A DNA stretch of 64,000 nucleotides, taken from Dasypus novemcinctus. Taxonomy: Eukaryota; Chordata; Mammalia; Cingulata; Dasypodidae. Position 1 is the first letter of the stretch. Each line of letters begins with the position of its first letter. The DNA lies in contig NC_080680.1 of the NCBI RefSeq assembly GCF_030445035.2, forward strand, positions 120,244,228 to 120,308,227, given 5' to 3'. Below, one piece after another: positions 32,661 through 55,300 of the stretch. Both the position numbers and the translations under genes were made by a program. The notes under the pieces are model-generated. The model saw nothing but the letters and a program-made list of their open reading frames with translations. It searched no databases and was not told the DNA's origin.

Positions 32661-33584
32661 GTGCAATACCACATATATGTCATGAATAAGTCACATTAAT
32701 TATATTTTTTCCCTGCCAGCTGGCTCTAGAAGAATGGTGAAGGCACAGGAATGGGAATAAACATGAATTACCTGTGGCCTGGTTAGAGTATAGATTGCGT
32801 GTGTTGAGGGATTTGTGGGAAGTTAGACTAGAATGGTGAGGCAAGGTAGAATGGCATGTGGTGGTGAAGGGGTGGTGGTGGAAGGGATATAATGGAAAAT
32901 CTTGCCTTGAAATGATGACAAATAGGGAACTGTGGATAATTTTTGAGCAGGGAATGGCATGATAAAAGAGTGGTTGAAAATTACTTTATGGAATGTAGAA
33001 AGTAAGGAGGAAATGGAGAGCCAGCTAAGCATCTGTAGTAGCAATCCAGCATACAGCCTGGCTTTTTGTTGTGGGGGTGGGTAGTGAACAACAAACTCTC
33101 CTCATGTAGCATAGCCATTTGCCATGCAAATAAAGTCTTTCTCTGTTTCCTTGCAACCCAAGAGGCAAGTAAAGGGACAAATGAAATTTCAGAGTTCTTC
33201 TATGTCTAGTTCTCAGAAAGAGGCTGACATAAATGCACAGACACAGCCCTTGGACTACTGTGGCACAGTGAAAAAGAAGGCATCTCCTAACCCCAGCACT
33301 AATTATTCTGGCAGTTCAGAACCCACAGGGCTAGGCTGTAGCCTGAGGTTCTCAAGTGTCAAAGAAATCAACTTTACTCTCTGAAGAAATCCAAGGTCAA
33401 GGCATCTGTCTGTAGCCACTTCCAACTTTTCCTTACCCTGTCCTGGTTTTACCCTGAGGGAATTTACAGTCCTAGGAAGTCAGATTGCCTGTGTTGGTTC
33501 CAAGGATGCAGTGACTGTCATGTGATGAGGTGGAGGTTTACCTTAGCCATTGGATTGACATGAGACATCTGGGTGGTTGTTTTT

Positions 33585-33682
33585 TTGTGTGTTTTTTTTT
33601 TTTTTAAGGTGGTACCAGGGATTGAACCCAGGACATTATACTTGTGAAGCAGGTGCCCAACTACTGAGCTACACCCATCCCA
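33585..33682 (-). repeat. DAS-type SINE monomer
   Basis: Poly-T (33590-33605) followed by a reversed tRNA-like unit: ggtaccagggattgaaccca, then gcaggtgcccaactactgag and ctacacccatccc. Confidence 0.75.
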
Positions 33683-34396
33683 AGTAACCTGTTCTTGAGT
33701 ACATGGTTCCTGTACAGAAACAGCACAGGCAGAAGTGCACACCAAATTTTATTTGTGTAAAATGCATATTCAGGTGAAATTGTGTTTGGGAAAGTTAGGT
33801 GGTTTCTCCCCCAGTCTTTACTCTATGTCATGGATACTATTCACTCCCCAAAGTTTCCTTGAAGATAAAAGTCTGCTTGATGCAACTAATCCCTATAGAA
33901 TGAACATAGCACCCGATAGGTATCTTAAAAATGCATGTTAATTGAACTTGTGCCACTTGGGCAATAAAGCAAATAAACCTTTCTTCTGTTTGTCCAGGCA
34001 TCGTGGTTATAGAGATGGCCTTACTTAAAAAGAAACCAATCAGCCCACCCCCACCACCCACCCAAGACCACAAAACCCTTTTGAAGGAGGTGGAGAAGGA
34101 ATGTCAAAGATATCAAATACTGATGAGGAATAGTAACTTATGAAAAGAGAGACTGGAACAACTGGACTAGATTTTTTTAAAAAGTTAAAATATATTCTGC
34201 AAGCAAATACCTTGTTCAACTGGATATGATGTGTATGTTCATAACTCATCAGATTAAATGATGGCATTCTCCTTTAGGAAGACAGACAAAAGCAAAATGC
34301 CTCACTAACAACAGAGAAATGCAGTATTGTAGTGATTCCAATCTTTTTTTGCCATCAAAAAATCTTTTGACTTGCTTGTTTGAAACTGTTATCTAC

Positions 34397-34600
34397 TGCA
34401 GGGGTTCTAAACCTTTTTTTTCCCACAGACCCCTTTGCCAGTCAGGTGAAAACCACAGACCCCTATTAAGTCCACACTATACTGTATATTATTTAATAAA
34501 TAGATCACACCCACACCAACACATCCCCACAAGAATAATGTTTTTTTTTAAATTTAAATTCAAGCTCACAGACCTGTTGTTAAGAACTCGAACTACTGGG
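34397..34600 (+). repeat. hAT-type DNA transposon fragment
   Basis: aggggttctaaaccttttt with two cacagacccct segments resembles the 5' part of a hAT-Charlie-like element. A possible partner end (gggaaccactgatctag) lies at 35590-35606, but I cannot show that they belong to one element. Confidence 0.4.
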
Positions 34601-34680
34601 AGCAGATGTAGCTCAAGTGGTTGAGTGCCTACTTCCCATGCAGGGTTCTATCCCTGGTATGTCCTAAAATAAAAAAAGTT
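34597..34680 (+). repeat. DAS-type SINE monomer
   Basis: tgggagcagatgtagctcaa, gtggttgagtgcctacttcc, ctatccctggta and an A-rich tail. Confidence 0.75.
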
Positions 34681-35223
34681 ACCTGCTGATTAATGATTTG
34701 CTTAATCTACTTTCATGCTAATTTCCTTTCAAAGTTGCCTCAAATGTTAATTCCCACCAGGAATTTTCCATTACAAATTCATAGCCTCTCACTGCAGGTA
34801 GGCCCTAAACAAGACCCCAGAAGTCTTCCCTTGTTTCTGTTTGGTCACTTCTTGCATTCTCCACAATCGTTCCTCCAAAACTTTATTATTGCAAAGGCCC
34901 CACACTCTACCACTAACCTTTCCACATCTCTTCCTTCCCTGACTACCAAATGAATTTGCCTATTCTTGAAAATGGGTTAAAGCAAGTGAATTCTCTCTTC
35001 TCCTTCTCCCACCAGCCCCTAAAGCTCTTTCCTTTACTCCCAAATAGGAGTAAGGGAGCTTTAAAGAAAAATCCTTCCATTAGTGCTAGGATTCATTTTA
35101 TCTTCCCCAATAACTTATTCAATTTTCCACCTCCCCCTCAAGTGACTACCTTCTTAAAACAGAAAAATACTCATTTTTTTTTCCTTTAATTTCTAGCTAC
35201 AGTCCTCTTTTAACTTCACAGAC

Positions 35224-35294
35224 AAGTAATCTACTTTTTTTATTTTTTTTTATTTTTTATTTTTTTTTATTATTTTTTTAAGTAATCTACTTTT
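35224..35294 (-). mobile_element. poly(A)-only retrotransposition scar
   Basis: A 15-bp perfect direct repeat, aagtaatctactttt, at 35224-35238 and 35280-35294 flanks 41 bases of T with scattered A and nothing else. This is what remains when reverse transcription stops inside the poly(A) tail. Confidence 0.7.
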
Positions 35295-38200
35295 ATCCCA
35301 TGACTTTTGGGTTATGCAGACTAGGAAAATTAAATGGGGAAAAAGAATGACTGATACAAGATTGCAACTTTTTTTTTTAAACTAAGTAAAAACATTTAAT
35401 AGACCATCCACTAAAATTACTATTATTTCACAAAAGGACTTTTTTATTATCTAAAAAAAGGGTAGGGCCACACTTCAGAACAAAGTAAGGTCTTTAATCA
35501 CTTTACCTCTGGTTTTATAAAACCAGTATATTGTCCTTATTTTTACCATTTGAATATAGAATAAAATTTATCATGAATTGGCAGTATTTGGGAACCACTG
35601 ATCTAGTCTCCAGGCACTACTTAAGCCCCTGAAATTTGGCTCTTCCCAACTATAGAAGCAGAACTCATTAACAACTAGTTATCAAGTCCAAAGGATGCTC
35701 TTTGACATTTCTTGATCTTTCTGCTGCCCTCTTCCAGGTTACTTTCCTACAGCAGTTCCTGCTGTATACCAGGGTTCTCCATACTTCTGGCTTTTCCTCC
35801 CTCAGTCTTCTTTGTGGTCTCCTTTTCATCTTGCCGACCCATTAAATAATAGTGGTCCCCAGGATTCCATTTCTGGATTTATCATCTTATTCTTTCAGTA
35901 TTTTAATCCATTTCCATGTCTAAATGCTGATGAATTACTATATCAATTTCTAGCCCAGTTCTCTCTCCTGACCACCATACCCATAACTCCAATTGCCTCT
36001 GGACATCTCTACTTCTCTACTTTACTATCTCATATGTTGAAAACAACTCAGTAATCCCTGCATTCCACTCTGGATGCACTGTATTTTTCTCAGTGACTAA
36101 AAGCACCAATCACTGAAACCCATCTTGAATCTTTACTGTTTCTCATCCAATTAGCAAACAAATCTTACTGGTTATTTCTCAAATCCATCCCCATTTCTTT
36201 GCACTGCTTTAATTGAAAGCACCATAATCTTTCAGCCATACTACTCTTAAGAACCTCTTGATTGGAAACCTCAAACCATGGAAACGGAATTTTTATGTGC
36301 ACTTTTCTGGTAAGATCCCTGGATCTAAAGTTCATGAACTATGGTTCCCAATTTTATCTTTTCCATCCCTCTCCATATTGCCTCTGTGGGATGTATATTG
36401 TGTGTATAATGTCTGGGAGGGAGCATAAGGGGAGTATCTGAGGAACCAGTATCATTAACTTGGGTGTTGGTTAACATAGATGTATAGTTGAGAAAATTCA
36501 TTGAGGTGTACTTAAAATGCGCACCCCTTTTATTCACACACATAGGAAAATGTTAACACAATTATAGGCAGAAGAATAAAGTCCTATCTCCTTAGCATGA
36601 CAGCTCTCTTGATCTGCTCTGAAGGGCAACCTTACCTCCTGCCACATCCCCTTGAGTCACCAAGCAACCGGTTCACCCTGTAGCCACTGAGTCTTTCCAA
36701 CTCTCTGGTACTCACCTTTTAGTCTCATCTTAAGCATCACTTCCTCTTGCTTTCTTTCTTTCCCGTCCCTGCTCTCTCCTATGCATGATTTCCCTTTCTA
36801 AAGCCTTCTGCATACTTCTGTCATTTTCTTGGGAGACAGAAGTGAACATGTGTTAAAAACGTAATATAAATCCTTTTCTGGCTATGCTTTTTATTAGCAA
36901 TGAAGTGTACATATTAAGAACTAGTCACTACTATTGGAGATGTGAATTGCTACTCTGGATTCACATACATGGATGTTAAAAATTATGTAGTTCCAAGAGG
37001 GGTGTATTGTATAAACCATGGCCCCAACCTACAATGGGATCCACAATAGGCAGGGCTTCCACTAAGAAAGATAACCCTAACGTGAATCTAGTAAAATTCC
37101 AGCCAAAAGCAAAGAAATGGGTGTTTTAGTGTGCATGCAGTGAAAACACATATTTTGCACTAGGTTTTCCAAAATATTGAAAGCTGGTCTAAGAACCTCA
37201 TTATTAGTTGAGACTCTGGCCTGGGAAAGACTGGTGTGGAACATTAAGTAAAAGTGGGGAGATTCAGGGCAGAAGGATCATTTTATTGAGGAATCAGGTG
37301 TAAATGTTTTTTTTTTTTTTTTTTTACTTTTCATTGAGCTTCACATTCTATTATAAAATGTTCTGTATAGTAACTATGACTACCATAATTTGAATATAAG
37401 GAGGCATACAAATACAGGTATATTTCTACACATGTACCATGAAATCCACTGTTATTTTATATATGCACATACACACTGATATAGGTTCGGATGGGAAGAT
37501 AAAAATCTGGAGGCGATTTATAGAATATGTGGGCCTACAGGAGAAGGGGAGATCATTTGCTAAAACTATTAGAAGTTAAAATTACAAATCTTGAAAATTT
37601 AGAATTCTATACTCAGAAACTAAAAAACATGGACTTAACAGCAATTGACTACTCCAGAATTCTAATCAGCCACAGATAGAACAAGTGAGGGCAATTTCTT
37701 TTAAATTCTTGAATCTGTTTTTAAAACAGCAATATATTTGACAGTAGGAAAGATTTTATACTATAGCAACAAAGACTCTTACACAAAGCAAAAAAACAAA
37801 ACAGGTTTTAATGATTAAAACAGAGATGAATTGGTCAATTTACAATAACCATTAACTAAGGGAAGCCCTAGAACCAGAAATAAGGATTTCAAAATTGCAT
37901 GCAAAATCTAGTTACCGTAACAACCAAAAACAAATATTTCCTAGCAGACTCCAGGCCTTTTTCTTTCAAATCCTTGGTAACCAAAATATGTACACTTTCA
38001 CATGTTCTTGGTAGTGGAGGAGTAAGATTATTTGTATAGGACTACAAATATCTGTCACATATGGGAGGGCACAAAAGAACACAGTGTCTTCCTCCACCTT
38101 TTCAGGCCTATCTTGGGGGAAAAAAAGGCACTCCCAAAGGTTACTTGGTAACACTTGGCTAGATCTGTTACATAATTTTACACATAAAGTTAATGGTCCA

Positions 38201-38776
38201 CTCATTTCATAGATTTGAGAACCATAAGGCATCAGAATTGCCTTCAATAACTTACATGGCTTTCTTAAATGACAAAAAGTTTAGATACCAGTTTCAAACA
38301 AAACACCTAAGCTGTTTCCTTGAAAACATAATCATATGCTTAATCACTGGTCTTTGGCATGCACAGCCAAACACATCATGGAACTGAAATAACCATCACT
38401 TAAGGTGGTGGCAGAGGACTCTTTGAAATCATTATTCTCAGCTTCCAGCAATCTTTTACCAATGTGACTTTGTTCCTTTCCTTTTAATTCTGAGTGCTTT
38501 GGACCTGGGTTTAACCTCTCTGCTCCAAGATGCATTAAAAGAGATTCTTAGGTTAATTACTGAATCTTTCTCTATGATATTCAAAACAAAGAGTAATAGA
38601 AGTCTGCAACTGCCTGCAGGCAGTTATTCACCATTCACAGAATTTTCAGAAACTGATGCCTGAGGTGAAAGAGAATTTGCTTTTTTTATTTATCACTAAA
38701 TCTGTCTCATGTTGAGCCATACCGAAACTGCACTTGGGTAGCTAGTCTCAAATTGAGCTTTAGTAGTTCTTCACAC

Positions 38777-48766
<9,990 letters not shown>

Positions 48767-49328
48767 CTCCCAGAGAAACGTGCCAGGAACCCGCGAGGCT
48801 GCGCGGTAAGTGGCCTCTAGTGAGGCCTACCTGGCCGCTGGAGATTAAGCCCGACGAAGAGCAGGCCTTCTTGCTGGGTCCGGCCAGGTCTGCCTCGGTA
48901 CCGGACGGTCACGACCCTAGCAGCATGTAAGTCGCGCTCCCTCACCGCCCACCAACCCCGAACCCCTTCCTCAGCCTGGTAGCGCAGCCTTTCAGGCCTC
49001 GCCAAAGCCTTCTCCCCACAACCAGTCCCTCCTCCTTTCAACCAAGGAGCTCTCGGGCCTCCCGCCCCCGGACCAGAAGGCGTCACCCCGAACCTTCCCG
49101 GGACGCCACCCGCCTGCCAACTACAACTCCCGTCATGCTACGAGCGAGCTGACGCCATCCAGCCTCAGCTGGCAATAGTTACCGGACTACATTTCCCGAC
49201 GTGCAAAGGGAGACAGTGCGTCTAACAGGATAGACAGGGCACGTGCCAATAAGCTTACACCCGACTGGCTGGTCCTGACACGTCCCTCCCGACAGGGGCG
49301 GGGCGCGGGGCTGTAGGCGTTCTCAAAA

Positions 49329-52300
49329 ATGGCGGCGCGTCCTATGTCCTGCATTACCCGCGGCGTTACCGGAAAAGGCTTCACGTGGGTAGTCTCGGGT
49401 GCTCCATGCCGTGAATTTTGGTCTCGAATCAGGTAAAGCTCAAGGTTAGGTGATGGGTGACATTAGGGGGAAGTAAGGAGAGAAAGGAGAAGCATGCAGG
49501 GAGAAGTTCAAGAGGCCGCGTCATGCAGTTAAGACGGGACTCTGGCCCTGCATTGGACCAGGGGAAGGGCGAGAATACTTACTAGGGTCCTGAGTCCAGA
49601 AGCTTATTAAGCACGGCCCTTCTCTAGCAGTGGGGCCCAGTCTTTTTCCCCTCGGGCTCAAATTTCCCATTTTGTACGGGAAATACCTCCGCCTTTCCCT
49701 TCAGCTTCTCTAATTTAGTAAGGAAACTACTGACACCGGACACCGAGTGAGGTGTCAGAAAATAAACGACTCGGTTGAAACGATCAAGAACGTGGAAATT
49801 CTTAGTAAACTAAACTCACTTGCAGGGTGTGCTTTTTCACAGGCAAGATTCAGAAATGAAGCGTAGTGTTCTCATGTTGTTCATTTGTTCACGCAAAAAT
49901 ATTAAGTGCCTTCTATGGGCCAGCATTTCACTATGTGCGGAGGGTACAGCAGCAGAAAAATGTACCTTCTCCAAGCTTAAGTATTCTGACATGAGGAAAC
50001 TGAGATCTTTAGAATGGAAGCGTTTTGCTCAAAATCACGAAGCAAGTTAGTGACAGAGTTGGGTCTAGGGACCCGGGTTTTCTAATGGCTCATCAACTGT
50101 TTTGCCCACTGCAACAAATAGCATCGTGCACATGTTTAGAGCATCAAATCATGTTGGCGAGAGTGGATGTGGCTCAAGGGGTTGGGCTCCTGCTTCCCAC
50201 ATGGGAGTTCCTGGGTTTGGTTCCCATGACTCCTAAAAACAAACAACAAGCAAACAAAGGAAAAAACCAACTCAGGGGAGCTGATGTGGCTCAGTGGTTG
50301 AGCCTGGCTTCTCTCATACAAGGCCCCACGTTCAATCCTGGCCCTGGTACCTTAAAAAACAAACAAACAAAATAAACACGTCAGGAACCTTAAAGAACAG
50401 TGTATATCATTAGGTTTTAAACAAAAATTCCTTCAGTCCAGAATGATTTTTTCCCCCTTGGACTCTTTTCATCAGTTCATGTGTTAGCTTCCCTTCTTCT
50501 CCAGTTAGTATTTGTGGTTATCTCTCAGATATCCTTCAGGTTTGTTTCATTCAACTTAATTCAGCAAATATTTGTATGGCGTCTACTCTATGCCATGTTA
50601 TATTTTAGGTGTTAGGAGTACAACAGTGAATAAGACAAAATCCAAAGTCTCTCCATAGAGCATATTTCTAGTGGAGGCAAAAATGAACAAATAAATAAAT
50701 ATAGATTATAATTTCAGGATGTGGTAGATTGAAAAATAGAGCAGTAGAACAGATTCCTAAAATGAAAGGAATGAATTACATTGTATTCTGAGGAGAATGA
50801 GATGTGACAAGTGCTTTAAGGAGAAAATGGGAGGTGAGGGAGTAGAGACCATAAGCATATACAACTCTTGAGAAGCTTTGTTGTAAAGAAGGGGAAAATG
50901 GAGTCAAGGGAGAAGATTTTTCTTTGAAGATGGGAGATTAGATAGGGAGAAATATAAAGAATTGATGTAAAAAGAGGGATTAATTGCTGGAAGAAAGTCC
51001 TGAGTAGTCAAGGAAAAATAACATTAAAGCTATGTTTTTGGTAAGGGACTATTTCATTTCTAGTACTTCTAATTCCTAAAGGGATTGCTAAACTCACTCA
51101 GATGCCAGTTCCATGGGAGACATGAATCCCTATGTGGCTTGTGAATAGACCTTTTATTGAGCACTTAAAATGTGCCAGGCACATCCCCTTTTATTGGCCT
51201 ATATCCTCAATAATATTTACTCAAGGAATTATTTAATCTATTTCCAGTGGACCCCCAAACTATACCAGGTCTCAGCATTCAGAAACTTATAATCTGGTAT
51301 AGGAAATAAAAAGTGAAGTTATAAACCAAAAATACAGTAGTACTGGCATTTATATTTACCCATCATCACCCTCACTGGCAGTCTTTATTTTTTCATGTGG
51401 CTTTGATCTATTGGCTGTTGTCCTTTCCTTTCAACTTACAGAACACTCTTTAGCATCTCTCGAAGGGCAGGTCTAGTGATGAAGTCCCGCAGCTTTTGTT
51501 TATCTGGGCATATCTTAATTTCTCCCTCATTTTTGAAAGAATGCTTTGCTGGATATGAATTCTTAGTTGTTAGGTTGGGGTTTTTTTGCTTTCAGCACTT
51601 CAAATATATCATCCCACTACCTTCTTGCCTTTATGGTTTAAAATGAGAAACCAGCTTTTAATATTATCAAGGCTCCCTTATATGTCACTTCTCCCTTGTA
51701 GCTTTCAGAATTCTTTATTTTTGGCATCTGCCAGTTTGATTATAATGTGTTGCAATGTGAATCTATTAGAGCTTATCCTGTTTGGAGTTCTTTGAGCATC
51801 TTGGATGTGTATGTTCATATCTCTCATTAAGTTTGCTAAGTTTTCAACCATTATTTTTTTGAATATTCTCTCTGCTGCTTTCTCTTATCTTCTGGGACTC
51901 CCACAGTGCATGTATTGGTATACTTGATGGTGTCCCAGAGATTCTTAAAGCTTGGTTCACTTTTCTTCATTCTTTCTGCTTTTCATACTTAACGATATCA
52001 TTTGTCTTGTCCTCAAGTTCTCTGATTCTTTCTTCTGCCATCCCTATGTGCTGTTGAACCCCTCTAAAGAATTTTTTGTTGTTGACTCAAATTGTTTTGT
52101 ACATTGGTTATTGTTTTCTTTAATGAATCGATTTCATCAATACATATTAATAAGGCATAAATCCATCTAAAGTGTACAATCAGTGGTATTCAGTATAATC
52201 ACATATTTGTGCATTCATCACTTGAGTCATTCTTAGAGTACTTTCATTATTCCAATAATAATAAACAAACAAAACGTATCATCTCTCAATCTCTGTGCTC

Positions 52301-55300
52301 CCCCTACTATACATAGCTGCTATTCTTTTTCCTTTTCTCTAGTATATTTGTATTTATATTTTGTAAAAAGTCTCATATATGTAATATTGCCCTTATTTGT
52401 GTTTTACACAGGGTTTTACTATTATGTACAGTATCAAGTCACAGTTTTTTACTTTCCTTCTAGTAATATACATGACTTTAGACTTTCCCTTTTAACCACT
52501 GTCATGGCCATACAGTAGCACTGCTAGTTACAGATACCATGTTATACTTTTACCCTTTCTGTTCATTTCCAAAGATTTGCAAACAGCCATTTTAGCAATT
52601 TTGCAAAGATTAAATCTCAGCTTTCCATTCTCTACCCTCCTTCTGTTTCCTGGTGATCAATATTCTAATTATTAACTCCATGAGTTTATACATTATAGTT
52701 CATAATAGTGCAAGTATACGGTATTTGTCCTTTTGTGTCTGGATTGTTTCATTCAACATATTGTCCTCCAGGTTCATCCATGTTGTCATATGCTTCATGA
52801 TGTCATTTCTTATCACTGCATAATATTCCACTGTGTGTCTACACCACAATTTGTTTATCCATTCATCAGTTGATGTTGATGGACACCTGGGTTGTTTCCA
52901 ACTTTTGGCAATTGTGAATAATACTATGAGCCTCGGTGTGCAGATGTCTGTTCATGTCTCTGCTCTCAGTTCTTCTGGGTACTTACCTAGTAATAGTATT
53001 GACTGGTCACATGGCAAGTCTATATTCAACTTCCTTAGGAACTGCCAAACAGTCCTCCGTAGTGGCAATACCATTCTACATTCCCACCAACAGTGAATAA
53101 GTGTTCTTGTCTCTCCACATCCTCTCCAACATTTACAGTTTTCCAACTTTTTAATAGTAGCCAGTCTAGTAGGTATGAAATGATATCTCATTGTAGTTTT
53201 GATATGCATCTCCCCAATTCCTAGTGATGAACATTTTTTAAATGTGTTTCTTTGCCAGTTTTATTTCTTTTTTAGATGATTTTCTTTTCAAGTCTTTTGC
53301 CCATTTTTTGATTGGTTAGTCTGTCTTAATTGTTGAATTGTATGATCTTTTTGTGTATCATGGATATTGCACCCTTATTGGGTATGTGATTGCTTGATAT
53401 TTTCTCCCATTGAGTCAGCTGCCTTTTCACCCTTTGACAGAGTCCTTTGAAGTGCAAAAGTGTTTAATTTTGAGGAGGTCCCAGTTATCTATTTTTTCCT
53501 TTTGTTGCTCATGCTTTGGATGTAAGGTTTAAGAAACTACCTACTGCAAGACCTTGAAGATGTTTTCCAACATTTTCTTCTAGGAGTTTTATGTTTGTTG
53601 CTTACATATTTATGTCCTGTAAGGAATTTTTAATTTGTTACGGTAGTCTTCAACTTTGTTTTTTCCTTTTCATAATTTCCATCTCTTTATTGATTCTTTG
53701 TGTTCACATTGTCATTTTCCTGATTTCCTTTAGTTTTTTGTGTTTTCTTTTAGCTCTTTGAGCATATTTGGGGCCATTTTTCACAAGTCTTTGTCTGCAT
53801 AGTTTACTTAGCTTATGTACTTACATTTTTCAGAGAAAAATTACTACTGTAAATTATAAATAGTCAATACAGAACCATATTGTATGCATTCCTGTGATGG
53901 TTAGCATTGTCATCTTGGAAGAAAAGATATAGTTTATTTACTATATAGAAAAAAAAGAAGTCTGTGGCTGGAATTTCCCAGGTCTGGTCCTCCTCATTGA
54001 TGGTTTCTAATGCTTTATTCTTCTCCTCTGCCTGGACCATCTTTTCTTCTTTTTTGGTATGTTTTGTAACCTTTTGTTGAAACCTGGTCGTTTTGATATT
54101 TTCCTGTGTTATTACTGGAATTTAGACTCTGGGACATCTATTCCTTAAGCTGATATCCAGATCCAGCTAGTATTATGACAAAGATTTCCTTGATTGCCAG
54201 GTGCTTTGGATGTATTGTATAATTTATTAATATGTATCAATTAAATTGATTAAAAAAAAAAAACAGAAAAAGAAAACATTTTTCCCAGACTTTGTAGCTT
54301 GACCCAAGCAAGTGCTCTCCTTAGGGCTTATCCATATATAATGAGTTTGGAGAATAGCTCCAGTCCAGAGTGTAGGGCCTCCTTGATCCTTTCTGTGTAT
54401 GCACCTTGCCCTGGGCATGCAGCCATGGCCCTAGGAATTCCACCATTTACACAGTTCCAAATGTTCACTTTCCTAGGAAGCACTTTGCTTACAGTCCCAA
54501 GCACTGCACTTTATGTTCTACAGCTAGCAGTTCCTTGCCCCAAGTAGCACAACTCGATTACTTTTCCACAGCTTTCTATAGGAGCGTTCTGTCAACTACC
54601 TTCTACTCACGGGGTAAGTTCTGGGATGGCAGTTCAGACCACCATGAAACAGATTGGGTCAGACATTCATGCTCCCAGTATGTGTATGAGGGTTACTCTG
54701 CTCCCTGCAGAACTGGAACCAGGGTTCCACACTGGAAGTGTCTGCCAGTTTTGGCTAAGCTGGTGAGGGTAGGGATAGGGGCCAGCCAGGGCACCACAAG
54801 ATCCTATGGCTTTTTTTTTTCAATGTTAAATTTCCTTTTTTTTTTTATTCTTTTTTTAAAAAGATAAACACACCACACAAAATGTTACATTAAAAAACAT
54901 AAGAGGTTCCCATATACCCCACTCCCCCCCCCACTCCTCCCACATCAACATCCCATTTCATCAGTGAGGCACATTCATTGCATTTGGTGAATACACCCTG
55001 GAGCACTGCCACGCCGCATGGACCATAGTTTACTTTGTAGTTCACACTTTCCCCCAGTCCATCCAGTGGGTTATGGCAGGATAAACAGTGTCCTGCATCT
55101 GTCCCTGCAATATCATTCAGGACAGCAACAATTCCCAAAAATGCCCCATATCCAACCTCTTCCTCCCTCTCCCTACCCTCAGCAACTCCCATGGCCACCA
55201 TTGCAGTATCAATGATATAATTTCTTCCATTGCTAGAGTCACACCAATTCTATAGTAGAATACCAACAAGTCCACTCCAATCCATTTATATTCCTCTATC

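Larger units (their letters stand above)
28316..38776. other. intergenic between ALDOB and ZNF189 (tail to tail)
   Basis: No third gene seen. Besides the repeats listed separately, 33700-34390 and 35600-37960 look unique or too old to classify. The ZNF189 3' UTR occupies an undetermined part of the right end; a TTTATT (AATAAA on the - strand) at 38685-38690 is only ~90 bases past the stop, so the true signal may be further left. Confidence 0.45.

Noticed and set aside
52833-53209. 85-87-residue frames on both strands
   Set aside because: They are L1 3' sequence; the - frame contains the L1 ORF2 C-terminal-like HCWWECRMV segment.
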